64,000 bases of DNA from Planctomycetota bacterium. Lineage in GTDB: Bacteria; Planctomycetota; Phycisphaerae; Phycisphaerales; UBA1924. Shown here piece after piece: positions 38,513 through 48,271 of the stretch. A program made the translations under genes and the position numbers. The DNA lies in assembly GCA_963204725.1 (NCBI GenBank), contig CAUJHH010000024.1, positions 62,001-126,000 on the forward strand. Reading direction: 5' to 3'. A model generated the notes under the pieces. The model had not been told where the DNA came from. It did not search any database and was given only the letters and a program-made list of their open reading frames with translations. Position 1 is the first letter of the stretch. Each line of letters begins with the position of its first letter.

Positions 38513-41500
38513 TTACTCAGAAGGGATCTCGATAACGGGTGAGAGTGAGTCGAGCTTGGCCTGCCAATCCGCGAGCGCTGTGCTATGACTCACACGCGGC
38601 TCGGTCGCCTCCCATGACTGGTAGAGGTTCACGATCGCCTGGACACATTCCTCGCGCTCTTTGGCAGTCTCTTGGTCTCGTGAGAGGTCGCGCTCGGCCG
38701 CGATGAGTTCTGTTTCTGCGTCGGCAAAGCGACCGAGCTCGCTGAGGCATTGGCCCCAGTCCAAACGAGCAATCGCGGTGTCGCGGTGATCCATGCCAAG
38801 GGTGGACGCGTACACCAAGACGGCTTCGCGACATAGCTCTTCGGCCCCTGCCACGTCCCCCCGTTTGTGCAGGAGACCGGCGAGATTGATGAGTACATTC
38901 GCAACCTGAGTGTGGCCTTCCGGAAAGAGGCGCTTCGCCATCTCCAGCGACTGACGGTAGAGCGCTTCAGCGGCATCGACATCTCCGCGAGCTTGCGAGA
39001 GGGCTGCCAGGTTATTGAGCCCGTTCGACAGATCCAGAGAGTCTCCCGGGACCAGCCGCTGTTGCATGTCCAACGATTCACGTGAGAGGAACTCGGCGGC
39101 CGCAAAGTCACCTCGCTCCTGCAGCAGCGCGGCAAGATTCGCCATCACGTTTGCCAGGTCGCCATCGTCACCTTCGGCGAGTCTCTGGTTCATCTCGAGC
39201 GACTCGCGATAGAGAGATTCGGCCTGTTGGAGATCGCCGCCACGATGGTGTAGGAGAGCGAGGTTGTTAAGGGCGTCAGCGATGTCCGCGTGATCGCCGG
39301 AGTAGAGCTGCCTGTACATCTCGAGCGATTCGTTGTAGAGCGTTTCGGCTTCCCCGATTTGTCCCTGAAGCTCCGAGACGAAGGCGAGATTGTGGAGTCC
39401 AGTTGCCACTCTCGCGTGGTCCTTGGAATACACGCGTCTCATGATCGCGAGCGCTTCGCGATACATTGCTGTCGCGCCTTCCGGGTCATGTCGCTCCATG
39501 AGCAGCGATGCCAGATTATTCAGCGCTGCCGCGACCTCGGGCGAGTCGCTCGAATACAAGCGCCTGAACATTTCCATGGAATCACGAGCAAGGGGCTCAG
39601 CGCCTTCAAGGTCGCCTTTTTCCTGTAGGAGCACGGAGAGATTGTTAAGTCCGCTGGCTACCTGCGGGTGATCGCCGGGAAAGAGCCGCTTCGCCATCTC
39701 CAGCGCCGCGCGAATGGAGGACTCGGCGCCCTTCAAATCGCCACGTGCTTGAAGGGTGCTCGCCAGGTTATTGAGACCGATTGCAACCTCGAGCGAGTCC
39801 CCCTTCGACAATCGTTGGGTCATCTCAAGCGACGCACGCGAGTTGGATTCTGCGGCCGCCAGTTCGCCTTGATCCTGAAGAACGGTCGCCATATTGCTCA
39901 GAGCATTCGCTACCTCTATCGAATCGCCCGGGAACAGCCGTTCTGTCAGGCGCAGGGACTCGCGGTAATGCTCTTCCGCTTGCTCCAAGTCTCCGCGATC
40001 GTGGAGGAGAAGAGCGGCGTTGGCAAGTGCGACCGCAACCGTCGCGTGATCATTTGGATGCAGTGACCTCGCCATACGTACGGCCGGTTCCAGCATCTGC
40101 CTCGCTTCGTCATAGAGCGCGAGCTCGCGATAGGTGCTTCCAACCGAGCCTCGAAGCGTCAACTCCGCCTCGGGCGCGTCCGTCAAGTCTCCGTTCTCAA
40201 TTCGTGCTGCGGCCTGATCCATCATCTCTTTGAGCATCGTGACGTCGCGGCCAAGCGCGACGCTTGGCCCGGCACCCTGGAGCGTTTCGCTCATGAACTC
40301 CGCGACAAGTTCGGCACTCGTGCGAGCTTTGTCGGTCTCCGCAAGCTGGCTCGTGAGGCTCGATTCGGCGCTGATGGCACGCTCCAACATGATGCTTGTC
40401 CCGATCAGACCGCATATCAGCGTGATACCGCCTGCCGTGGCGGCGATCACCAGGCCTCGGTTCCGCTTGCTGAACCTCTCGATCTGGTACCACGCCGACA
40501 CGGGACGTGCCGAGATCGGTTGATCGCCGAGAAAGCGACCGATATCTGCGCCCAAGGAGCTGGCGGTTGGGTATCGCCGATTGGGGTCCTTCTCCAGCGC
40601 GTGACCCACGATTGTCTCAATGTCGCCACGCAGTGCGCGATCGATACTGGAGAGTCGTGTGGGCTCCTCCTCACGGATGATGCGAGCGGCGTCAAGGACC
40701 AAATGATTCTCAACCGAATAGGGGGGCCGCCCTGCCAGGAGTTCATAGAGAATGACGCCAAGGGCATAGACATCGCTCCTGGTGTCAAGTTCCTCCGGCT
40801 TGCCGGAGACCTGCTCCGGGCTCATGTACGGCAGTGTTCCCACCAACTGACCGATGTCGGTCTGCATCGTCGCCTGCAGATCGGAGTCGGTCGTACGAGC
40901 GACGCCGAAGTCGAGCACCTTCGGCTGTCCGTCGGAGGTAACCAGAATATTGGCGGGCTTGAGGTCCCGGTGGATGACGCCCTTCTGATGGGCATGTTCC
41001 ACCGCATCGCAAACTCGCGTGAACAGCTCGAGCCGCTGGCGTGTCTCGAGCGCGTGCTCGTGCGCGTAACGGGTCAGCGGGACTCCATCAACATATTCCA
41101 TGGCGAAGAAGGGCTGAGGACCTGCGCCCAGATCCGCGGTGCCAGCTTCGTAGATCTGCGCTATGCCAGGGTGCACCAGGCGACCTAGCACCTCGGCCTC
41201 GTACTCGAATCGCTTCAGCAGCGAGGCGCTCGTGTAGCCCGGCCGCACGACCTTGAGGGCGACCATTCGTTCAGGCCGAGTCTGCTGAGCCAGGTACACC
41301 ACTCCCATTCCCCCCTGTCCCAGCACCGACAAAACGCGGTACGGTCCGACGGTGGCAGGGAGGGGACACTCAGGAGCGGCGTGTGACTGCTCGCGATACT
41401 GATCGGCTGCCTCCGACAAGGGAGACATATGCGGCGTGCGACTGGCGGTTGGATCGGACATCGCCAGCAGTGCGCGCACCTCGGCGATGACATCGGCGGG

Positions 41501-41599
41501 GGCGTCTTGTGCGGCGAGCCACGCTTCGCGCTGGTGTGGAGCGAGGTCTGATGCCTTGTCGAAGAGTTGATAGATTGATGCCGCCCGTTTCCTGTCCAT
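38513..41599 (-). CDS. Ser/Thr protein kinase with transmembrane helix and long TPR array
   Basis: A 1028-residue kinase. Residues about 90-355 are a complete Hanks-type domain: VLGQGGMGVVYLAQQ, the Lys in MVALKVVRPG, VIHRDLKPANILVT, VLDFGVARTTD and PYMSPEQVSG. One membrane helix (GLVIAATAGGITLICGLIGT) follows. The rest is about eleven 42-residue TPR units of the kinesin-light-chain type, such as AAEALYRQSLEMAKRLFPEG and ALNNLASLLMERHDPEGATA. The TPR part would be extracytoplasmic and could sense a ligand. The N-terminal 60 residues resemble those of other planctomycete kinases. ATG 41599 has GGAG upstream; the extension to 41722 looks non-coding. The ECF sigma gene follows. Confidence 0.93.
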   Translation of the reverse strand: MDRKRAASIYQLFDKASDLAPHQREAWLAAQDAPADVIAEVRALLAMSDPTASRTPHMSPLSEAADQYREQSHAAPECPLPATVGPYRVLSVLGQGGMGVVYLAQQTRPERMVALKVVRPGYTSASLLKRFEYEAEVLGRLVHPGIAQIYEAGTADLGAGPQPFFAMEYVDGVPLTRYAHEHALETRQRLELFTRVCDAVEHAHQKGVIHRDLKPANILVTSDGQPKVLDFGVARTTDSDLQATMQTDIGQLVGTLPYMSPEQVSGKPEELDTRSDVYALGVILYELLAGRPPYSVENHLVLDAARIIREEEPTRLSSIDRALRGDIETIVGHALEKDPNRRYPTASSLGADIGRFLGDQPISARPVSAWYQIERFSKRNRGLVIAATAGGITLICGLIGTSIMLERAISAESSLTSQLAETDKARTSAELVAEFMSETLQGAGPSVALGRDVTMLKEMMDQAAARIENGDLTDAPEAELTLRGSVGSTYRELALYDEARQMLEPAVRMARSLHPNDHATVAVALANAALLLHDRGDLEQAEEHYRESLRLTERLFPGDSIEVANALSNMATVLQDQGELAAAESNSRASLEMTQRLSKGDSLEVAIGLNNLASTLQARGDLKGAESSIRAALEMAKRLFPGDHPQVASGLNNLSVLLQEKGDLEGAEPLARDSMEMFRRLYSSDSPEVAAALNNLASLLMERHDPEGATAMYREALAIMRRVYSKDHARVATGLHNLAFVSELQGQIGEAETLYNESLEMYRQLYSGDHADIADALNNLALLHHRGGDLQQAESLYRESLEMNQRLAEGDDGDLANVMANLAALLQERGDFAAAEFLSRESLDMQQRLVPGDSLDLSNGLNNLAALSQARGDVDAAEALYRQSLEMAKRLFPEGHTQVANVLINLAGLLHKRGDVAGAEELCREAVLVYASTLGMDHRDTAIARLDWGQCLSELGRFADAETELIAAERDLSRDQETAKEREECVQAIVNLYQSWEATEPRVSHSTALADWQAKLDSLSPVIEIPSE

Positions 41600-42600
41600 C
41601 AGCTGAGCTTCTCCGGTGCGAGCGCAGGGTGCCGAGGCGATTCCGTGCTGAGATGCCACTCTCGCCCCCGCAGCGCAGGATACCAGCTCGCCCCCTAGCG
41701 CATGACAGTCCCAAACGGACATGCGTTCAAACCCGAATCTTGGTCCAGGCCGAGTGACAGCTTTCGGTGATCAATCCGGTCTCTGTTTGGAGGACAGATC
41801 GCTGAGGTCATCGGCGTCTCGGGGCGAATCATCGCGAGCGGCGTGGTCTTCGCAAGGATGTGGTCCAAGCCGCACCTCAACCCGAATGGTTGACAAAGCG
41901 TTCTCGCTTGCAGCTCCCCGTTTGACGGCCGGCCTTGTGGGCGAGGTCTCGGCCTGACATGTCGCCCATCGAAGTGGTGATTAGGCACACGTACGGATTG
42001 GACGGCGTTCAGTTTTTTTTCGAATGTGGCAGCAGTGTTTGGCTCCGATTCCGCCACATGGAGTGTACAGACTCGGCTCGGGGCCGCGATTGCGGAGGAC
42101 TAGACACGTGGGCATATGGAACCTCAGCGGGCCGCATGACCTGCTCCCCCCAGAGTTGATCCAGATCCAGACTGGTAGTTTGGCGGCTGTGTCACGAGGG
42201 TTCGGGCCAAGGTGGAGCTGTCGCGGCGATCGTCGGTGGACAGGACTTTGCTACAGGATCACGCCTCGGGACGGCTCCGCGCGGCGCAGCACAACTCCTG
42301 AGCACGGAGCAGGCGCGGCAGCTGACGAACGCATTGCATGGTCACGACTTGGTCTCAGGGAGGCGGGCGTGCCGGGCGCTGAAACGGGCGCGCTCGACAC
42401 AGCGATGAAGGCGGTGGCGGCGGTCTTGCGGCACGATAGGGGGAACGCTTCAGCGTCGAGCCGAATGCGCGCTCCAAACCGGGATTCGAGGGTGGCCAGA
42501 ACGCCGAACGCCCGCGTCTTTGGTGCGTACTCGCGCCGACGAGCGAGCCGAGCCACTATCTTGATGTCGGATGTGCGGCCGTGAACTAATGGGGGTTGCC
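41600..42600. other. 1-kb spacer between divergent kinase and LEPR-XLL genes
   Basis: Open frames here (for example 42024-42584) lack recognisable protein sequence. A run of eight T at 42013-42020 is not preceded by a stem. It should include both promoters. I see nothing else. Confidence 0.5.
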
Positions 42601-45600
42601 ATGCGGAACACCGACGGCTTTGCTGGGCTGGAATCACTGGAACAGCGGACGCTGCTGACCACCGTCTATGACTTTGATCCGTACACGGCCGATCAAGTGG
42701 GGCTGGAGAACACGCTCTACGGGTCTGCGGGATCAATCTACGTCGATGAGTTTGGCGATCTGATCGCCAGGGACGGCTACGAGTGGGGCGGCGGATCCGA
42801 TCTGTTCCGATTGGAATCAAACTCGTGGCGGAGCTTTGGCAGCGAGTTCGTTCCGAATGGTGACTTCATTGGGTCGTTCGAGACCTATTTCGGCTTCGGG
42901 AGCCTGCTGGCGAGCAACTACGCCGACAAGAGCTCATCTCCTCCGGCTGGCGTCATCTCCATCACCAACTCTGGCACCGTCCGCCAGGCATGGGTCCCAG
43001 ATGCGAGTTCGCCTGGCGCGGAGCTGGATGCTTGGGGCTCGGTGCCAAATGGCAGCTTCCGCATCGTCATCGAGTACCATGACTCGTTTCGTCTCGACGA
43101 TTCGACACTCCGTGAGATCCATCCCGAGCTCACTTCTCCGTCAGGCTCAACGATTGCGCTCACCAGCCGACGCATCGATTCGAACTCATCGGATTGGGCC
43201 ATCGAATCGAAGGTGCGGTACGCGTACGAGCTTGAGCCGCCGGGCGGCTCTTGGGACAAGTCAGACAACGGCGCGTACACCTTCACAATCGAGGCCGGAG
43301 CGATCGCTGATGCGGTCGGGAATACGTTCGATCAGGAGTTCACGAGGACGTTCCTCATCGACTGTCCGGACAATGGTCTGGACTGGACCGGCCAGCCGTG
43401 GAAGCCGCTGCCGTTCACCGAGCCCGGCCCTCTCGAACCCCTGCCTCTGAACTCTTGGCGAAGCGACTACAAGGGATTCCGCGGCACGACTCTGTTTGGC
43501 TCAGCCGTCTCAGATGGCGACTCCTACGGGGGTGTTTCGGTCCTCTTGCAGGCATCCGATGGCAGCGGGTACCAGATCGCCGAGCTCTCGACGACCGGCG
43601 AGCCGGTCTACCGCCCGGTTGAACTCCCCGGCACCATCATGAAGGCATGGGGCTCTTCGAGCGGCGGCTTCATCGTCGCGACGAACAGCCCCGCCTCCCC
43701 ATACGCGCCGACACAGCTCGTGCATGTAGACAGGGGCGGCGCAGTTCGCATCATCATCGATGAATCCGATTTCATCTCGTGGAACGACGGTGCGTTTGCG
43801 TCCTCAGGCGAGAGCGTGCCGTCGGTCAGTCTCGATGGGTCGGTCGTAGTCTGGTACGGCATCCCAACGGCCAAGGGCGCATCGCGGGCCAGTACGCACA
43901 GGGCATCGGGCTTCTTTGCGGCGGTCCAATCGGGCGGCGACTGGAGCCTCATGAGAGTCGGCGGCGATCGCGCAAACGGTTACATTGAAGCCGGGGAGTC
44001 CTTCACCGACTTGAATCGCAATCGCAAGTTCGACGAAGGCGTCGAAGTGGCAACGGTGTACGGGGCGTCATTCGAGGACATTGGACCCTTGGGCCTCGGC
44101 TATCGCGTCCATGTCTCTAACTCAGCCCGCACCGGCGGGGCATTCAAGGTGCTGTTCAGTCAGAGTGATTCGCCGGAGCTCTGGGTCGTCGATGTCGTGC
44201 CGGATTCCGCGTCCAGCGGTGGCTATTCGGTCAGCGCGCCAGACCTCATTCTTCAGCAGAAGTGGAGCGCCGATGGCGATACCGGCTCGAGCGGCGCAAC
44301 CAACTTCTGGTGGTCCAACGAGCCGATCACGAGCATTCATCTCTGGGATCGTTCGATCAATGCAGAGGGTGTCATCGCGTTCATGGCGTTCACCGAGAGC
44401 GGCTCCCGCCTCGTTGTTCGTGCGAACCCTGCGGGCCTTCGTCCCGTGCTCTATGTCCCCGGCATCATGGGATCGTTCCCGGTGAGGGATCAGACGCTCG
44501 CGTGGCTGCTCCAGCGCGGAGCACCCCCTCAGTGGATGGAGATCGACCCGCTCGCGAATGGATACGCCGACATTCTCCGATCGTTGACCAACGTCGGCTA
44601 CACACCGGGCGTCGATCTGATTTCCGCCGTATACGACTGGCGTATGCCGCCGGGACCGGCGCCAATACGCGAGGGCGGCATCGGAAGTATTGACGGCTAT
44701 GTCGACGGCATCACCGCGGCATCGATCTCCGACGGCGTCTTTGAGTATGGCGTCGATTACTTGGGCTACTGGCTCAAGCGGGCGGCGTCCACCTGGGCGT
44801 TGATTCACCCGGGCGTGCCGCTCGATTCCGTGGACATCATTGCGCACAGTACCGGGGGCCTCGTCGCGCGCACGTATATCCAGAGCCTAGCGTACCTCGG
44901 TGCTGAGCAGGCGGGCTTGCCCCGGATCAACGAGCTCGTGATGATCGGGGTACCAAATCGCGGAGCTTCCAAAGCATGGAACGTGCTCCACGACAACTGG
45001 ATCGGCGACATTTCCTACATGGCGGTGTTCTCGACGATCATGGAAGTAGCTCGCGAGAAGATGATTTCCATAGGTCAGATCTTCGGACCCGGTGGCACAT
45101 CGATCACGCCTGCGATGGTCGCAGCTCACGCCCAGCGACTGGACCCCTCCAATCCAAATGAGTATGAGGCGTTCATCGATCTGTATTGTCCGACGATTCG
45201 CTCGCTTCTGGCCACATACCCGATGCTCGATATCGACCGGGACGGAGTTCCGGAACTGGCGGTCGGACGGGCGGGAACGGCCTATCCGCTCGATGTACCA
45301 AATCCTATACTCGAGCGTAACGAGTGGGTGCTCGACCTGAACAACGGGCTCGACCTGAACTACACATCCTGGACTTTCATGGACCTTCTCACCGATCCCG
45401 TGCGGGATCCGAATCGATTTGGTGGCCACCGTGCTGGTGGCTACACCGGCGCCACCGTCATCTATGGTGAATCGAGCGTGACACTCTCGTACGCAGCGAT
45501 GCGGCTAGGTGCACTTGATTCCGGAGTTGCTCTGGAGTCTGATGAGTTCTGGCCGTGGCAGGTCTTCCGAATGACGGATGAGGTCTCTGGCTATGCCGGT

Positions 45601-47400
45601 CTGACGGAGAGGTGGTATCGCGACAAGTCGCACGACGTCGGCGATCTGACAGTCCCCCGTCAGTCCAGTCGCGACCAGTTCCTTGGCGATCCGCGATTCC
45701 GGGTAAGGGGCTTTACCAGCAACGTTGCGAGCACTTCTGGTCCGGGAACGACCGCGGTAACCGCAGGCAGGACTGATCACGTCGGACTCAATAGCAACGC
45801 CGATGTGCAGCGGCTGGTGCTTGAAACCCTTGGTATCGCACCCCTGTCCTCTCAGATCTCGACGATCCTTGCGGCAGTTGACGCTTGGAACGTCGGAAGC
45901 ACACTGAGCGGCATGCTGATCATCTCGCTCATTGTGGATCCCGTGCAGGGTTATGTCGTCGACGGGCTCGGACGGCGACTCGGCTGGACCGAGGCAACGG
46001 GCGTACTTACCGAGATCCCTGGCAGCATCTATCGCGGTGAGGCGGATGGCTTCGGCTTTGTGACCGGTGAAGTAGTGCAGCCACTCCGATTTGTCACCAT
46101 TGGCCTCGGTGGAGAGCACTTCTCGAAGGTAAGGATGGCGCGCGGGTCCCAAATGGTCGCCGCAGAGTCCCATGGATTCCTTGCTGCTGGTCAGCAGCGT
46201 GTGCAGGGCATAACGCCTCCCGCACCCGTGAATACCCACGAGGCCGATCGTGTGATGCGAGCTCTGTTGAGCGCTGTTCCCAGCGTAAGCGTTGGGCCAG
46301 GAGGCACGCTCACGATCGGCGTCATCAACGAGTACGGGCAGACCACGCTGTTCCAGCGCGGTGCCTCCAACGGAGGCTGGTCCGCACGCGAGCCCGATCC
46401 TCTTGGTACCGCTGGCACGCCATCGAGCGACTCGATCACGTGGCGAGATCCGAAGGATGGCAAGTTCTACGCAGCGGTCCCGACCGATCGGGGTCTGCTG
46501 CTCTTCCGCGAGACAGACGCAGGGACGTGGACGGTTCGGAACCTCACGCAGGAGATCACGGGCGCAGCGCTCATCAACTCGAAGATCACGCAGTGGAAGA
46601 CCAACGCGACCAGGAACAACGTCCACCGCATCGTCGGCGTGATGGAGAACGGAGACGTCGTCCAGTATGAGCAGACGGTGGCGCAGGGCTCAAACGGATA
46701 CCTCTGGAACTTCAAGAACCTCTCGGATGACCTCCGCGCGATCGGCGAGGCGACGCCTCGGTTCGACGGCCGCCTCGTCGCCTACACGACGGCATGGGAC
46801 GCGTGGCACATCGCTGGGCTCGATGCGGACGGCCAGATCCAGACCATCTGGCGCGGCCCGAAGATGGGCCAGTGGGTGCTCTCCAATCTCAGCACGATCA
46901 CCGGCGCACCTGTGCTCTCCGGCGGGCTCACGGTCTACCTGACTCCGTGGAAGGGGATCAACCTCGCGGGCGTCGATCAGTCCGGCCAGTTGCAGGTGAC
47001 ATGGTGGGTGCCGAAGTTTATCGGCGCGTGGGTGGTCTCGAACCTGAGTTCCTCTATCTCGGCGCCCGCGATCGACGGTGCATCGATCGTGTCCTTCAAC
47101 ACGCCTGCGGGCGGGCTCAACATGGCCGCACGCACCGCAGCGAACGAGCTCGTCGTCTTCTGGTGGGTCCCGGGCGCTCCGGGCAACAAGTGGCGGGTGC
47201 AGGACGTGTCGTCCGCGGTTCCGACGAGCACGTCTTCGGTGGTGCCGGAAGGCGAGCTTGCGGCAGCCGCGAGTGGCGACGGGCTCACCAGCATCGTGGG
47301 ACGCACCGCAAGCGGTGAGGTCGTTCGGTTCCACGGATCCGTCATCGATCAGACATGGAACGTGGACGTGCTCGGCGATATCGCTATCTATCGGAAGTGA
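42601..47400 (+). CDS. Giant LEPR-XLL-type secreted protein with LCAT/PGAP1-like hydrolase domain
   Basis: A protein of about 1599 residues. The N-terminus GLESLEQRTLLTT is a variant of the LEPR-XLL motif found at the start of huge planctomycete exported proteins. Residues about 20-600 are beta-rich. From about 618 an alpha/beta hydrolase begins: LRPVLYVPGIMGSFPV, with the nucleophile elbow IIAHSTGGLVARTYIQS (Ser near 750), as in lecithin-cholesterol acyltransferase and PGAP1-like lipases. Asp and His partners are plausible but not assigned. Residues about 1270-1590 hold Trp-rich repeats of roughly 55 residues (DQSGQLQVTWWVPKFIGAWV, NELVVFWWVPGAPGNKW) that may form a propeller. The ATG at 42601 is preferred over 42571 and 42586. 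Role: probably surface lipid or ester hydrolysis. Confidence 0.85.
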   Translation: MRNTDGFAGLESLEQRTLLTTVYDFDPYTADQVGLENTLYGSAGSIYVDEFGDLIARDGYEWGGGSDLFRLESNSWRSFGSEFVPNGDFIGSFETYFGFGSLLASNYADKSSSPPAGVISITNSGTVRQAWVPDASSPGAELDAWGSVPNGSFRIVIEYHDSFRLDDSTLREIHPELTSPSGSTIALTSRRIDSNSSDWAIESKVRYAYELEPPGGSWDKSDNGAYTFTIEAGAIADAVGNTFDQEFTRTFLIDCPDNGLDWTGQPWKPLPFTEPGPLEPLPLNSWRSDYKGFRGTTLFGSAVSDGDSYGGVSVLLQASDGSGYQIAELSTTGEPVYRPVELPGTIMKAWGSSSGGFIVATNSPASPYAPTQLVHVDRGGAVRIIIDESDFISWNDGAFASSGESVPSVSLDGSVVVWYGIPTAKGASRASTHRASGFFAAVQSGGDWSLMRVGGDRANGYIEAGESFTDLNRNRKFDEGVEVATVYGASFEDIGPLGLGYRVHVSNSARTGGAFKVLFSQSDSPELWVVDVVPDSASSGGYSVSAPDLILQQKWSADGDTGSSGATNFWWSNEPITSIHLWDRSINAEGVIAFMAFTESGSRLVVRANPAGLRPVLYVPGIMGSFPVRDQTLAWLLQRGAPPQWMEIDPLANGYADILRSLTNVGYTPGVDLISAVYDWRMPPGPAPIREGGIGSIDGYVDGITAASISDGVFEYGVDYLGYWLKRAASTWALIHPGVPLDSVDIIAHSTGGLVARTYIQSLAYLGAEQAGLPRINELVMIGVPNRGASKAWNVLHDNWIGDISYMAVFSTIMEVAREKMISIGQIFGPGGTSITPAMVAAHAQRLDPSNPNEYEAFIDLYCPTIRSLLATYPMLDIDRDGVPELAVGRAGTAYPLDVPNPILERNEWVLDLNNGLDLNYTSWTFMDLLTDPVRDPNRFGGHRAGGYTGATVIYGESSVTLSYAAMRLGALDSGVALESDEFWPWQVFRMTDEVSGYAGLTERWYRDKSHDVGDLTVPRQSSRDQFLGDPRFRVRGFTSNVASTSGPGTTAVTAGRTDHVGLNSNADVQRLVLETLGIAPLSSQISTILAAVDAWNVGSTLSGMLIISLIVDPVQGYVVDGLGRRLGWTEATGVLTEIPGSIYRGEADGFGFVTGEVVQPLRFVTIGLGGEHFSKVRMARGSQMVAAESHGFLAAGQQRVQGITPPAPVNTHEADRVMRALLSAVPSVSVGPGGTLTIGVINEYGQTTLFQRGASNGGWSAREPDPLGTAGTPSSDSITWRDPKDGKFYAAVPTDRGLLLFRETDAGTWTVRNLTQEITGAALINSKITQWKTNATRNNVHRIVGVMENGDVVQYEQTVAQGSNGYLWNFKNLSDDLRAIGEATPRFDGRLVAYTTAWDAWHIAGLDADGQIQTIWRGPKMGQWVLSNLSTITGAPVLSGGLTVYLTPWKGINLAGVDQSGQLQVTWWVPKFIGAWVVSNLSSSISAPAIDGASIVSFNTPAGGLNMAARTAANELVVFWWVPGAPGNKWRVQDVSSAVPTSTSSVVPEGELAAAASGDGLTSIVGRTASGEVVRFHGSVIDQTWNVDVLGDIAIYRK

Positions 47401-47450
47401 GTTCGTCGCGACTCTGGCCGTCTGTCATTGGGACTCTCACGGGGTGCACT

Positions 47451-47984
47451 TCACCTCCACACGATCGACTGCGTGATGCCGTAGGTCGGCTCCTCATCAC
47501 AGAGGAACATCCTGATCCGCTCCTTCTCCATCTTGGCATCCGAGAGCTGGCCGCCTCGGAAGTGGATCGCATCGGGATCGGTCACATAGACACGCGGCGC
47601 CCGCATCGCCTCGACCGCAAGCGCGAGGGCGTCGGGTCCGTCGTCGTGGGCCGCGAACGGGAACTGGATCAACTCATCGATCAGCTTCCGATGCCGTTTG
47701 CTGAATCGCAGCGTCCCGTTGGCGACCAGCGGCTGCAGGCTCTGGATCCTGCCGAGCTTGTCGGTCGTGTGTGTGATCTTCCGCACCGGCAGGTAGACGC
47801 TGGCGGCGTTGCTCCGCTTCGTCAGCTCGGTCGCGAGGAAGTACTGGAACTGGTTGGTCTCGACGGCGAGGCCCGTCAATCGCCGCCGCTTGCCGAGCGC
47901 GATCAGGTACTCCATGGTGGCGTCGGGTGACCACCTCTTGGGGATCAGATTGTCCCGGGTCCGGCTCGCTGACTTGAGCTTCAT
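47451..47984 (-). pseudogene. C-terminal fragment of a second phage large terminase
   Basis: A 177-residue frame that closely parallels the last third of the neighbouring large terminase: TMEYLIALGKRRRLTGLAVE, ETNQFQYFLATELTKRSNAA and LIQFPFAAHDDGPDALALAV. It keeps the nuclease-end Asp motif (HDDGPDALA) but lacks the ATPase and first nuclease motifs. A stop codon lies just upstream in frame. Substitutions are spread along the length, so it is a diverged copy, not a fresh duplication. It probably remains from another phage or from recombination. It converges with the LEPR-XLL gene. Confidence 0.75.
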
Positions 47985-48271
47985 GATTCAGCGCCGCCAA
48001 GCCTCTTGACAGACTCCAGACGCGCGCGGGAACTGCCAGATCCCGCGAAAGGCCCGCCACGAACCCTCTTACTCGCTCCCACTCATGTGAGACGATCTGA
48101 ATCGCAGGGACGACGCTGCGAGCATCCTCGCCTGCAACAAGCATCGGGTACTACAGCGGAAGCGAGTGAGAGAATTGCCTTGCGACGACCAGCGGAGACC
48201 CGCTCGGTAAAGGCTCCAAGTTGCGTTACATCTCGGACTGGGGCTCGAAGGCTCGGTCATTCGTGGTTCCC
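47985..48271. other. Spacer between terminase gene and terminase fragment
   Basis: This 287-bp stretch shows no similarity at protein level to terminase N-termini and no convincing gene. It may be decayed phage DNA. Confidence 0.4.

Noticed and set aside
42013..42020. Run of eight T as a Rho-independent terminator
   Set aside because: No GC stem precedes it and no gene ends nearby on that strand.
42024..42584. 186-codon plus-strand frame before the LEPR-XLL gene
   Set aside because: Composition is Arg/Pro-rich, no motif is seen, and antisense frames of similar length exist.
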